From Lachnospiraceae bacterium M18-1 (GTDB taxonomy: Bacteria > Bacillota > Clostridia > Lachnospirales > Lachnospiraceae), in the NCBI GenBank assembly GCA_000403295.2, contig KE159610.1, positions 141,226-167,056 on the forward strand: a stretch of 25,831 nucleotides of DNA. The letters are read 5' to 3'. This document shows positions 8,157 to 15,908 of this stretch, one piece after another; the stretch's first letter is position 1, and the number at the start of each line of letters is the position of its first letter. Made by a program: the position numbers and the translations under genes. Below the pieces are notes generated by a model. It searched no databases. It saw nothing but the letters and a program-made list of their open reading frames with translations, and was not told the DNA's origin.

Positions 8157-9170
8157 TTATTTCCCAAGATTATTTAGCCATTCCATGAGATCTTGATCTG
8201 AATTCCAACTTTCATTATGGCTTTGTTCAGGCAACGGATTTTGTTTTGAGTCATTGAGTCTATCCAGTGCAGTTTTTTTCATCTTTAAACTGGATTTTGC
8301 ATAAATACCTGTAGTCTTTATATCTGCATGTCCGAGAAAATCACGGATAAAAAATGGATTTATATCAGCTTCGGTTAAATGCATTGCCTTTGAATGGCGG
8401 ACCTTATGTGGAGAGATCCCTTCCAAATGGCATTCCTCCGTATACTTCCTGAGAATATATGCAATCCCCTGCCGTGTGAGTTTTTCGCCTCTCGGATTCC
8501 GAAAAAGAGGCTGTCCCTCAGTCCCTGCCTGGTCAAGGCTGTTTTCTTTCAGATAGTTTTCTATGATGGCAGTCGTTTTTTTCATCAATGGGACAACCCG
8601 GATTTTTCTTCCTTTCCCGGTCAGCGTGATCTGAGCCGGCGCTGATAATCGGACATCCTTCACCCGGAGATCTGCAAGTTCCTGCACGCGGGCACCGCTG
8701 TCATACAGCAGGCAGAGGATGGCCAGGTCGCGCCGCCCTTTCCTGGAATCCTGATCCGGCGCAGACAGAAGCCTTGACATTTCTTCTTCCGTCAAGTATC
8801 TGACCGTCTTTCCTGCCTGCTTTTTGAATGGTATGGACAGCACCTGCTGACACTGGAAGATGGTGTCCGGCTCCTGTGTCTGGAGGTAACGAAACAGTGC
8901 ATGGATTGCTGCAAGCCTCTGGTTCCGGGTGCTGATGCTGTTTCCCCTGACCGATTCAATGTTTTCAAGAAAAGCAATGACAACTTCTTTTGTGAGATCC
9001 TTTATCATTAGCCTTTCAGGGCGGATTCCCTTGTGTATTTCCATGAATGACAGTAACTGTTTAAATGTATCCCTGTAGGACAGTATTGTATTGGAGCTTA
9101 CATTTCTGACGGAAGCCAGCTCAATGGTCAGAAATGAGGTCAGGTGTTTTGCCAGATCAGTCGTCTTCAT
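8157..9170 (-). CDS. ritC: RIT tyrosine recombinase RitC
   Basis: Tyrosine recombinase of 337 residues, third gene of the RIT trio. It has an N-terminal SAM-like core-binding domain (roughly 1-110) and a C-terminal catalytic domain with DSGARVQELADL (first arginine), SPHKVRHSKAMHL (HxxR box) and LGHADIKTTGIYAKSS (final histidine and tyrosine). The start ATG overlaps the ritB stop codon (TGA at 9157-9159), so translation was originally coupled to ritB. It resembles XerC/XerD-type proteins, but the trio context identifies its role. All key residues are present. Confidence 0.88.
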   Translation of the reverse strand: MKTTDLAKHLTSFLTIELASVRNVSSNTILSYRDTFKQLLSFMEIHKGIRPERLMIKDLTKEVVIAFLENIESVRGNSISTRNQRLAAIHALFRYLQTQEPDTIFQCQQVLSIPFKKQAGKTVRYLTEEEMSRLLSAPDQDSRKGRRDLAILCLLYDSGARVQELADLRVKDVRLSAPAQITLTGKGRKIRVVPLMKKTTAIIENYLKENSLDQAGTEGQPLFRNPRGEKLTRQGIAYILRKYTEECHLEGISPHKVRHSKAMHLTEADINPFFIRDFLGHADIKTTGIYAKSSLKMKKTALDRLNDSKQNPLPEQSHNESWNSDQDLMEWLNNLGK

Positions 9171-9308
9171 AATAAAGCCTCACCTTCAAATCCGGAATGA
9201 TATCTCCGTAGAGCCTGTCTATCCTGTCACGCAGATCCGGGAATGCCTCCGCAGTCAATTTCAGATAGTATCCCGTGGCAGATAATGATGAATGACCTAA
9301 CTGAACCA

Positions 9309-9328
9309 CTACCGGCTAAAGCCGGTAG
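9309..9328. repeat. IS200 subterminal hairpin (distal to tnpA start)
   Basis: CTACCGGC, loop TAAA, GCCGGTAG: a perfect eight-pair stem-loop close to the element end. In IS200/IS605 elements such hairpins are recognised by the HUH transposase. A second small stem GCTGCT/AGCAGC lies at 9338-9351 and may be the tnpA terminator. Confidence 0.65.
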
Positions 9329-9388
9329 GTTCGGTTTGCTGCTGAAGCAGCCTAAAGTTGTCGTCACTTTACTTATTTCCTTTTCTAC

Positions 9389-9832
9389 TTAACTTATCTC
9401 AAAGTTGTCCGTTTTTGTTTTCTCTTGTAAATCTTGATTTTGGATATACTCTTTGATAATTTCATCTGTCACATTTCCACTACTTGCTACAAAGTATCCT
9501 CTTGCCCACAAATGCTGCCCCCAAAATTGTTTGTTCAATTCTTTATATTCCATTTGCAGTTTCCTTGATGTTGCCCCTTTTATATACTGTACCAGTTTGC
9601 TTGCTGACAAATGCGGCGGGACTGACACTAACATGTGGATGTGATCAATCCCAACATGACCCGCTAGGATTTCCACATCATTTCTTTGGCAAATGGTTCG
9701 GATCAATTCTCTTGTCCGAACTGCTATTTTCCCTGTAATTACTGGTTTCCTATATTTCGTAATCCATACCAGATGGTACTTGATATCATATGTGCAATGT
9801 GACGATTTTCTATAATTCTCCATATTCTTCAC
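9389..9832 (-). CDS. tnpA: IS200/IS605-family transposase TnpA (Y1 HUH)
   Basis: Y1-type HUH single-strand transposase of 147 residues, the normal size. The HUH histidines are in HVGIDHIHMLVSVPP, and the catalytic tyrosine is in the C-terminal helix GNVTDEIIKEYIQNQ. The N-terminal YDIKYHLVWITKYRK and the WARGYFVASSG segment are family hallmarks. The enzyme acts as a dimer on hairpins at the element ends. There is no tnpB gene, so the element belongs to the single-gene IS200 group. The gene is intact. Confidence 0.93.
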   Translation of the reverse strand: MKNMENYRKSSHCTYDIKYHLVWITKYRKPVITGKIAVRTRELIRTICQRNDVEILAGHVGIDHIHMLVSVPPHLSASKLVQYIKGATSRKLQMEYKELNKQFWGQHLWARGYFVASSGNVTDEIIKEYIQNQDLQEKTKTDNFEIS

Positions 9833-9897
9833 CTCACGTTTAGTATCTCAATTTTTCTTTTTTCTAAACTTGAGGTTATGGGGTTGACCTAAAGGTT

Positions 9898-9911
9898 TCG
9901 CCTTAAGGCGA
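9898..9911. repeat. IS200 subterminal hairpin (proximal to tnpA start)
   Basis: TCGCCTTAAGGCGA is a perfect 14-base palindrome. It is enclosed by a wider inverted pair, ATGGGGTT near 9878 and AACCCCAT near 9919. It is the other end structure of the IS and may also influence tnpA translation. Confidence 0.6.
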
Positions 9912-10777
9912 GGGTTTTAACCCCATTATACAGACAATAAATCATCAGAAGAGGCAGTGCTGCCTGATGGGAGGTTCCCTCCCGGAGCATTTTTTCGAGG
10001 CTGTGACAGCAAAAAGTATGGCGGAGACAATGGAGATGCGGGCCGCCGTTTTTTCGTCCGCCATGGCGGATTCCGCAACGGGACAATATTTCCCGGAAAT
10101 AGGAGGAGACTGTTCCTATAGAATAGCGCCGGTCTCCCCATCTGCTTGCAAAAAAGTAATCTTCTGCATGGTAGACCGGGTGTATCTGCCGGGAATACCA
10201 GGAAAGATATTTTCCAACGGAATCACTGAAAGGCACATCCCGGTCTTTATGATTTTTTGCATCCCTGATATGAAAAACTTTTCCCTCAAAATCAATATCG
10301 GACATCTGCAGGTTAAGCGTCTCCGAAATCCGTAGCCCGCAGCCGTACTGTACCCGCAGCAATACCGGATAAAAAATATGGGAACGCTGGCCATTTGGGC
10401 GGATATGGTCAGCTTTATCAAAGATTCCATCTATTTCCTGATGGGTAAAGATATACGGCTTATAATCTTCATGTAAATCCGTCACACTTGAATAGTCTGC
10501 AACAAATGCCTGCATATCATGTCTTAGCATATACAGTGCCAGAAGCCTTACAGCATGTACGTGCTGTTTCTGCGTCCCCTGATGCCAGTTTGGTTTCCGT
10601 TCAATGAACTTCGTTACCAGTTCCTGTGTAAGCCCGCCGGTACAGTCAAATCCGATGCTCATTCTATCCAGTTCGTGAAGAAGCCGTTCTTCTTCTTTAA
10701 AACGGAACCCCATCCGGTGGCGTTCTTCCACAAGGCCTGTCAGGACGAAAGACAATGGACCGGTAAATATCCCTGCT

Positions 10778-12016
10778 TTATCCTTCTGCATATGGCTTCA
10801 CCTCCACTTCAAGTGCGCATTTCCTGAGGCTGGCAGTATCTGCCTGCAGATAGTGTCTGACTGTTTCAGGAGATGTATGCCCTAAAATATCAGAGATTGT
10901 AGCAGCTTCCACCCCGCCCTGGAGCAGATGGGTGGCTACAGAATGGCGGAGCGTATGGAATCCGCTTGGTTTCCCATCACAAGGAATGCCTGCTCTGGAA
11001 AGAGCTTTTGCTATAATGTTATACAGGTTGCTCGTAACTGCAAATCCATCATAAGGAGGGACATGACGCACAAATATATTTTTGCTGTCTGTAGCGGGGC
11101 GTCCGTTCTTCAGGTAATCAATGACTGCCCAGCCTACATCTTCCGGAAGGGGAAGTGTCAGCGGTTCCTTTGTCTTATTCTGCACGATGGTCAGTGTGCA
11201 TGCCTGCCAATCGATGGCAGAAAGCTGGAGATCCCGGATATCGCCTATGCGCAGCCCAAGCCGTGCAGCCATGAGGAGCATTGCATAATTGCGCTTTCCA
11301 TTTGGATTTGTCAGGTCTACACTTTCAAGAAGCCTGCGGATCTCATCCTCGGACCATACTGCCGGGAGTTTCCGGCGTCCACGCGGAGTGAGGCCCGCTG
11401 GAATCTTCTCCGCCAACGGTTCCGGGATATATCCGTTCAGGAACAGAAATCTAAGATAATTACGCAGCAGGCTGATTCTGCTGCGCACCGTAGACGTTGA
11501 CCATCCGACCAGAGAATGGGTAAACTGTTCGATATGGACATAGCGGAGCTGCTGGGGCGTATGTATGTTCAGTGCGTCCAGAAAAAGAATAAAGTCTTTC
11601 ATTACCATTCTGCTGCTCCTGACATAACCATAGCTGACTCCATACTCTGTTTTTGAAAGGAAAAATTTCTCGGTACATTCCCTGAAAGGTTCCGGCCAGA
11701 CAATTTCCCCGCGGAAGTCATGCCTGCGGAATATCACGCCGAAGTTATAATATTCAGCAAGAGAACGAATTGCTCGAAAGTAGTACATTTCATCCTTTGA
11801 ATAGGTTCCGGCTGTAACGAATCCACCGATTTGGTTAAACTTCCAGGCAAGGAATTCCGTGCCAAGCTGCTGTGAATACTGCGCTTTGCCCGCATACTCT
11901 GTAAATTCATCAAAAACTTTGTTGTACCTGCGCATAGAATCGGCTGAGTATTGAAGCTTGTCAAACAGTCCGCCAAGTTCACCGCAAAGGTTTCCAACGC
12001 TGATTTGTCTTATCAT
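10778..12016 (-). CDS. ritA: RIT tyrosine recombinase RitA
   Basis: Tyrosine recombinase of 412 residues and first gene of the RIT trio. An N-terminal helical DNA-binding region is followed by a catalytic domain with ARLGLRIGDIRDLQL (first arginine), GFHTLRHSVATHLL (HxxR) and ILGHTSPETVRHYLQAD (histidine and tyrosine). The start has AGGAGG 8 bases upstream. The stop lies inside the first codons of ritB (14-bp overlap), indicating coupled translation. About 140 bp separate the start from the right end of the element, where the promoter should lie. All catalytic residues are present. Confidence 0.88.
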   Translation of the reverse strand: MIRQISVGNLCGELGGLFDKLQYSADSMRRYNKVFDEFTEYAGKAQYSQQLGTEFLAWKFNQIGGFVTAGTYSKDEMYYFRAIRSLAEYYNFGVIFRRHDFRGEIVWPEPFRECTEKFFLSKTEYGVSYGYVRSSRMVMKDFILFLDALNIHTPQQLRYVHIEQFTHSLVGWSTSTVRSRISLLRNYLRFLFLNGYIPEPLAEKIPAGLTPRGRRKLPAVWSEDEIRRLLESVDLTNPNGKRNYAMLLMAARLGLRIGDIRDLQLSAIDWQACTLTIVQNKTKEPLTLPLPEDVGWAVIDYLKNGRPATDSKNIFVRHVPPYDGFAVTSNLYNIIAKALSRAGIPCDGKPSGFHTLRHSVATHLLQGGVEAATISDILGHTSPETVRHYLQADTASLRKCALEVEVKPYAEG

Positions 12017-12158
12017 GGCAAATCCTCCTGATATAATTTAGTAGTACATTTCTGTACCCCACTATATCAAAAAGCATTTATGACAAGTAAATCAATGGAA
12101 AACTTGCTTTTTTTAATGAATTGAGATAATTACTTTCCATAAGTACTTGCTTTCCATA

Positions 12159-12192
12159 ATAATGCTTATGACAAGCTTGTCATAAACATTAT
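12159..12192. repeat. RIT right terminal palindrome, 34 bp, one mismatch
   Basis: The same 34-bp palindrome as at 8041-8074, with a single change (ATAATGCTTATGACAAG in one half). It is the outer boundary of the right RIT end. Going inward, CTTTCCATAA occurs twice (near 12132 and 12150), and part of this is shared with the left end. Confidence 0.82.
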
Positions 12193-12410
12193 CTGCGTAT
12201 CCATCAAGGCTCTGTTTCAAAGATATTGAAAGAAAGAAAAGCGGAAACAAATATACCGAATACACTTGAGCAATCGCATTCAAAAAATCAGGATATACCT
12301 GATTTCATTCAGAATGCAAGATAAATAATTATGTTATGAGTTTTTGGAATAAATGGCTGAAATACAGCATTCTTGTGGATTCCGGCCTTTCTCAAAAACT
12401 CAGCACATAA
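12193..12410. other. Intergenic stretch between RIT right end and IS66 remnant
   Basis: About 220 bp. The first 12 bases hold the putative ATG GAT ACG CAG start of the small ORF split by RIT. The rest is non-coding as far as I can see and may include the end of the Tn554-type element, which I could not locate. An inverted pair flanks TATACC near 12285-12315 (AATCAGGATAT and its partial inverse). Confidence 0.4.
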
Positions 12411-13271
12411 TATGTGGATCTATCTCACCGGCAATGATGGCCTCCCGCCCATCATCCTTTATGACTACCAGCCTGGGAGGGCCGGGGACTATGCCAAAAA
12501 CTTCCTGGAAGGGTTTTCCGGCCTGCTGGAATGCGATGGCTATACCGGGTACAACCGCGTGGAGAACGTGACCCTGGTATGCTGTCTTGCCCATTGCCGG
12601 AGACATTTCTTCGAAGCCGTGCCGGCAGCCTGCCGGAAGAAAGTAAAACTCCTGGATATCAACTCACCGGAAGAGATCCCGGAAGAGGCAGCGGATCCAG
12701 AGAAAGCAAACGGACACCGGCAGAGGTGGGGCTTTGCTATTGTAATCAGCTGTTCCGTATAGAACGGACCTTAAAGACGTTGTCTGCGGAAGAACGGAAG
12801 GAAAAACGTCTGGAGTTGGAAGTCCCTGTCTGGGAGAGCTTCTGGTCCTGGCTTGCGACCGTAAAGCCGCTGGGCGGCAGTCTGTTGGAGAAAGCGGTAA
12901 ACTATGCAGCCAATCACAGGAAACTGCTGGGGAACTATCTTCTAGATGGGAGATGCGAAATCTCCAATAACCGTGCCGAGCGGTGTGTGAAATCCTATGC
13001 GACGGGGAGAAAGAACTTCCTTTTCCACGATACGGTAAAGGGTGCGAGGTCCAGTGCTATCATCTACAGCCTGGTAGAAACCGCAAAGGCAAACCACCTG
13101 AATGTGTTCCAATACCTCTACACACTGTTGCTGTATATGCCGGACTATAAAGAGGAGCCCGCAGGTGTGGAAGCGATGATGCCGTGGAGCGAGTTTATAA
13201 AGGAGCGCTGTACCAGGGTGATGGATACAGAAACAGAAACACCGGAAAACAGGGGGCAGATACCGCTCTGA
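12411..13271 (+). pseudogene. IS66 transposase TnpC remnant, 5'-truncated and frameshifted
   Basis: The C-terminal part of a second, different IS66 transposase. The first frame carries MWIYLTGNDGLPPIILYDYQ and LECDGYTGYNRV (a catalytic aspartate). Near 12715 the similarity moves to another frame: PAEVGLCYCNQLFRIE, then CEISNNRAERCVKSYATGRK with the catalytic glutamate, ending in PWSEFIKERC. The N-terminal coiled coil, the zinc-binding region and the first aspartate are missing. With one frameshift and no 5' half this is dead. It is not a copy of the intact IS66 at 381-2039. Confidence 0.88.
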
Positions 13272-13590
13272 CAGGAGCCGCCCCCATTTGATGGAAAAAG
13301 GATCTCTGATAGAAGATGATATTTTGCTGACAGTACTAAGGCCCGATGGAGCCTTCCCACGTTTGAAATATAGATTTATACACTTCGGATTCATTAGCTC
13401 ATTTATAAGAAGCTGCTTCTTAATCAAGATTATCCCATAGATTTCAGAAAATGTAAAAACGATAGGTTATTCATCGCTTACGATTTATCCATTCCATATT
13501 TTCCATCAAAACTATATTCAGTCCATCAAGATAGCATACCTCCCAATTCCAACAGCATTTTTCTACAAACAGGCGAAACTTTAAACAAAC
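13272..13590. other. Intergenic region without recognisable genes
   Basis: About 320 bp following the IS66 remnant. It may include the right end of that IS. I see no open frame of interest, no convincing terminator and no repeats before the iteron-like block begins. Confidence 0.5.
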
Positions 13591-13847
13591 ACGGAAACTC
13601 TTATACTTTCACGCAAAACTTGGATACTATCACGGAAACTGCCGACTTTTGCGTGATAGTATAATATCTCCCCAATCGCCATGTTATCAGCAGCATCAAA
13701 AACGCAAAAAGAGAGGCCCATCAACCACTCCGGTGAATCCCTCTACGCTCAAAATCCCTTGATTTTAAGCCATTCTTCAATACTTTTGCCTGATAGTTCA
13801 ACAATTCCTATGGCATCAATTTGAAATAGCCGCCTGTGCCGCTGTTA
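13591..13847 (-). repeat. Iteron-like repeat block, copy A
   Basis: This block recurs in the same orientation at 24145-24414. Read on the minus strand it contains a conserved segment ending AAAATCAAGGGATTTTGA, a hairpin region, an inverted unit, and then direct units of about 20-21 bp built on GTTTCCGTGATAGTAT and GTTTTGCGTGAAAGTAT. In this copy the last units decay (toward 13571). Such clustered units resemble iterons or operator arrays for a replication or partition protein. No rep gene is adjacent, so the role is unknown. Confidence 0.6.
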
Positions 13848-13860
13848 GATTATGATGACT

Positions 13861-13920
13861 TTTACCCCACCTGTGAGGAATTTACCCCACCCCAATAAGC
13901 CATTCGACAAATCGACAAAT
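13861..13920. repeat. Short direct repeats next to copy A
   Basis: TTTACCCCAC occurs at 13861-13870 and 13881-13890, 20 bp apart, and CGACAAAT is repeated in tandem at 13905-13920. They occupy the same position relative to copy A as the TGACCACGGGGTTCA array has to copy B, although the sequences differ. Confidence 0.5.
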
Positions 13921-13982
13921 TATGCCCTTGCCTTTATGCGGGATTCGGTATAAAATCATTTCAGCGGAATTTTTCATTTTTA

Positions 13983-14011
13983 TTGACATATTTCCCGCAA
14001 AAACGTATAAT
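13983..14011 (+). promoter_or_regulatory. Consensus sigma-A promoter for the antitoxin RNA
   Basis: TTGACA (13983-13988) and TATAAT (14006-14011) with a 17-bp spacer: a perfect vegetative promoter. Expected transcription start is about 14018. It drives the repeat RNA and, by readthrough of the terminator, the toxin gene. Such a strong promoter fits the need for excess antitoxin RNA. Confidence 0.88.
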
Positions 14012-14035
14012 AATATCAGAGATGGGAAACCATCG

Positions 14036-14150
14036 TCAGGAGAGTTCCTGCCAGACAGTGGAAAACTTTATATTCAGGAGAGTTCCTGCCAGATAGTGGA
14101 AAACTTTATCAATCAGGAGATTCCCTGCCAGACAGTGGGAAACTTTAAAA
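14036..14150 (+). repeat. Three tandem antitoxin repeats (38, 39, 38 nt)
   Basis: Units begin at 14036, 14074 and 14113, each with TCAGGAGA, then TTCCTGCCAGA or TCCCTGCCAGA, then TAGTGGAAAACTTTA or a close variant. Differences between units are few: GAGTTCC versus GATTCCC, GACAG versus GATAG, GGAAAA versus GGGAAA. Units are contiguous with no unique spacers, which excludes a CRISPR array. Confidence 0.9.
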
Positions 14151-14153
14151 TCG

Positions 14154-14180
14154 AAGGGTGATCGCCATGATCGCCCTTTT
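14154..14180 (+). terminator. Intrinsic terminator between antitoxin RNA and toxin gene
   Basis: GGGTGATC (14156-14163), loop GCCAT, GATCGCCC (14169-14176), then TTTT; flanking A-T pairs extend the stem. Type III loci use such a leaky terminator to keep toxin mRNA below antitoxin RNA. Confidence 0.85.
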
Positions 14181-14197
14181 CTCTGTAGGAGATACCA

Positions 14198-14749
14198 ATG
14201 AGCGAATTAAAACTATATGAAATATCTGAGGAATACATCTCATATATCAGTACCGTTGAAAAAAATGTTTTTTCCTCAAAGGGAAATGACCGGAACCATA
14301 CACGGAAGTATCTGGGCATTGTATACAGCATTAACGGGTATAACTATTACATCCCCCTTTCCTCACCTAAAAATTCTGATTACCGAATGGAAAATGGAGT
14401 ACAGAAAATCCGGGGAAGCATTGTTCCCATCATCCGCATCACTTCCCAATCCTCATCCGGGGAATTGGAATTAAAGGGAACATTGAAACTGAGTAATATG
14501 ATTCCAGTTCCTGCATCGGAATTAACCTTGTATGATATGGAGCATGAACCAGACTTATTCTATAAGGCTCTCATACATAAAGAAATGCTTTTTATCCGTA
14601 AAAATAAAAACAAAATTATCCAGAATGCAAAAATTCTCTATAAGCAGAAAAAGGAGAACAACCCTGCCATTGGATACCTGAAAAGCACCGTTGATTTTTC
14701 ATTACTCGAACAGATGCACGATAAATTTATTGAAAAGAAAAGTAATTAG
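14198..14749 (+). CDS. toxN: Type III toxin, ToxN/AbiQ-family endoribonuclease
   Basis: Protein of 183 residues that aligns by eye along its whole length with ToxN of Pectobacterium: KLYEISEEYISYI at the N-terminus, YLGIVYSINGYNYYIPLSSPK (residues 38-58), the MIPVPASEL segment, a FIRKNKNKI helix and the ending VDFSLLEQMHDKF. Ser56 in LSSPK corresponds to the catalytic serine of ToxN. The enzyme cleaves RNA and stops growth unless bound by the repeat RNA encoded just upstream; several members abort phage infection. AGGAG sits 6 bases before the ATG. The gene is intact, with its own terminator 6 bp after the stop. Confidence 0.9.
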   Translation: MSELKLYEISEEYISYISTVEKNVFSSKGNDRNHTRKYLGIVYSINGYNYYIPLSSPKNSDYRMENGVQKIRGSIVPIIRITSQSSSGELELKGTLKLSNMIPVPASELTLYDMEHEPDLFYKALIHKEMLFIRKNKNKIIQNAKILYKQKKENNPAIGYLKSTVDFSLLEQMHDKFIEKKSN

Positions 14750-14754
14750 CAAAA

Positions 14755-14797
14755 AAAGCCGGACGCTACAAGATGGTTTTCCGGCTTTTTTCTTTTT
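14755..14797 (+). terminator. Intrinsic terminator after toxin gene
   Basis: AAAGCCGGA (14755-14763) pairs with TCCGGCTTT (14780-14788) and is followed by a T-rich run. It ends the toxin transcript; the A-rich 5' side could also serve the opposite strand. Confidence 0.85.
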
Positions 14798-14895
14798 CCC
14801 ACTTGCAGACTGTCCGAAAACTCTGGAAAAACATGGAGGCAAGGTTCAGGATATGGTATAATTAAACCATTAGAACCATCAAGGAGGATGCAGGC

Positions 14896-15885
14896 ATGGG
14901 GTACATTCAAGGAGCAGATCGAAACCAGGTCATCTTACTGCCTGATACCCCCGATGATTATGTTGGCAGGGATAATGAGGTGCGTGCCATCGATGCCTTT
15001 ATCGATTCACTGGATATATCCCTCATGGGCTTCAAAGCGGCTCCCGCCAAAGAAGGCCGTCCCGGTTATGATCCCCGCGATATGCTGAAACTGTATATGT
15101 ATGGCTACCTGAACCACATCCGTTCCTCCAGACGGCTGCAGAAGGAGGCATCCCGGAATGTGGAACTGATGTGGCTTCTTAAGAAGGTTGTCCCGGATTT
15201 CCGCTGCATTGCAGACTTCCGGAAAGATAATGCAAAATCAATCAAAGAAGTGTTTAAGGCATTTGTGAAGCTGTGCAACAGAGCAGGGCTGCTATCGCAT
15301 GAATCAGTGGTGATCGACGGGTCAAAATTCCATGCGGTGAATGCCGACAATAAAAGCTATGTCAGCAGCAATGCCAAGAAGGTTCTTCTGGATGTGGAAG
15401 AAAAAATCAGCAGATACATGAAAGAACTGGATGAAGCAGATGCCGCCGAATCCAGGCCGGGTGCTTTAACAAAAGAAGACATCGCCGGGGTGCTGGATTA
15501 TCTGGAACGCCGGAAGGCCCAGCTGACAGAAGCACTGGAGCAGATGGCAGGCAGCGTGGAGAACCACATCTGCACCACCGCCCCGGAAAGCCGCCTTATG
15601 AAAACGAGGGACGGCATCCGGCCAAGCTTCAACGTGCAGACAGCAATAGAAACGGCAAACCATCTGATCGTCCATTATGATGTGACGAATGAATGCACGG
15701 ACTGGCATCTGCATCTGCTTGGAGGCGACATTGAGGTCTCAAAAGCCGCATTAGGAGTAGAAAACCTTGAAGGCATCGCAGACAGGGGATACAGCAACGA
15801 TGAGGAGATCCTGCAGTGCCTGCTAAATGGGGATACCCCTACAACGCATCCAAATAAAGGCGAGAAAAGCAGAATGTTCCGGTTT
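14896..15885 (+). pseudogene. IS1182-family transposase, 3'-truncated
   Basis: The N-terminal two-thirds of an IS1182-type DDE transposase. It has an N-terminal domain with YDPRDMLKLYMYGYLNHIRS and RNVELMWL, then DFRCIADFRKDN, the catalytic VVIDGSKFHAVNA (aspartate), and LEGIADRGYSNDEEI leading into TPTTHPNKGEKSRMFRF. At that point the family sequence stops, and the frame continues to 16080 as the antisense of the neighbouring gene's 3' end. The catalytic glutamate region and the right end of the IS are lost. The start has GGAGG 8 bases upstream. The left IS end is probably near 14806. Confidence 0.85.
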
Positions 15886-15908
15886 CTTGATAAAATATTT
15901 TATCTACA

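Larger units (their letters stand above)
9301..9936 (-). mobile_element. IS200-type (IS200/IS605 family) insertion inside ritB
   Basis: Limits are deduced by restoring the ritB reading frame, which gives 636 bp. This fits single-gene IS200 elements. There are no terminal inverted repeats; instead each end carries a subterminal hairpin, as expected for single-strand HUH transposition: CTACCGGC/GCCGGTAG at 9309-9328, and TCGCCTTAAGGCGA at 9898-9911 enclosed by GGGGTT/AACCCC. On the minus strand the element follows the bases TTTAT, a candidate target tetra- or pentanucleotide. Confidence 0.8.
9157..10791 (-). pseudogene. ritB: RIT tyrosine recombinase RitB, split by IS200-type insertion
   Basis: The 5' part (10791 down to 9937) encodes the core-binding domain and most of the catalytic domain, including YGCGLRISETLNL (first arginine) and HCLRHTFCCHSLE (HxxR). 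It breaks after LPLLMIY. The frame resumes at 9300 with LGHSSLSATGYYLKLTAEAF, which carries the last histidine and the nucleophilic tyrosine, and ends in RLYYEDD at 9157. Joining the two pieces restores the continuous motif IYLGHSS, so the insertion appears precise. As it stands, the upstream piece is a 300-residue protein that reads into the IS and lacks the tyrosine. ritA overlaps its start by 14 bp. Confidence 0.85.
8041..12192 (-). mobile_element. RIT element (recombinase in trio), complete with both ends
   Basis: Three tandem, overlapping tyrosine recombinase genes on the minus strand (ritA, ritB, ritC) are bounded by inverted repeats of about 56 bp with only a few mismatches. Each begins with a 34-bp palindrome followed by the shared segment TATGGAAAGCAA. 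This is the organisation of RIT elements. Total length is 4152 bp including a 636-bp IS200-type insertion in ritB. The outer limits are taken from where the inverted repeats stop matching. Because ritB is broken, this copy probably cannot move by itself. Confidence 0.82.
14018..14180 (+). ncRNA. Type III antitoxin RNA (ToxI/AntiQ-like) precursor
   Basis: The predicted transcript runs from the consensus promoter to an intrinsic terminator and contains three tandem repeats of 38-39 nt, preceded by a partial repeat (GATGGGAAACC) that starts at the promoter's expected +1. In type III systems the toxin RNase cuts this RNA into single-repeat units, which fold as pseudoknots and bind and inhibit the toxin. 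The toxin gene follows directly. Identification rests on the architecture plus the ToxN-like protein; the pseudoknot fold was not computed. Confidence 0.82.

Noticed and set aside
14036..14150. Repeats taken as a short CRISPR array
   Set aside because: Units are contiguous with no unique spacers, and no cas gene is present.
13922..14161. 79-codon open frame across the tandem repeats upstream of the toxin
   Set aside because: It starts before the promoter, has no ribosome binding site, and is explained by the RNA repeats and terminator; the period of 38-39 nt does not keep one frame.
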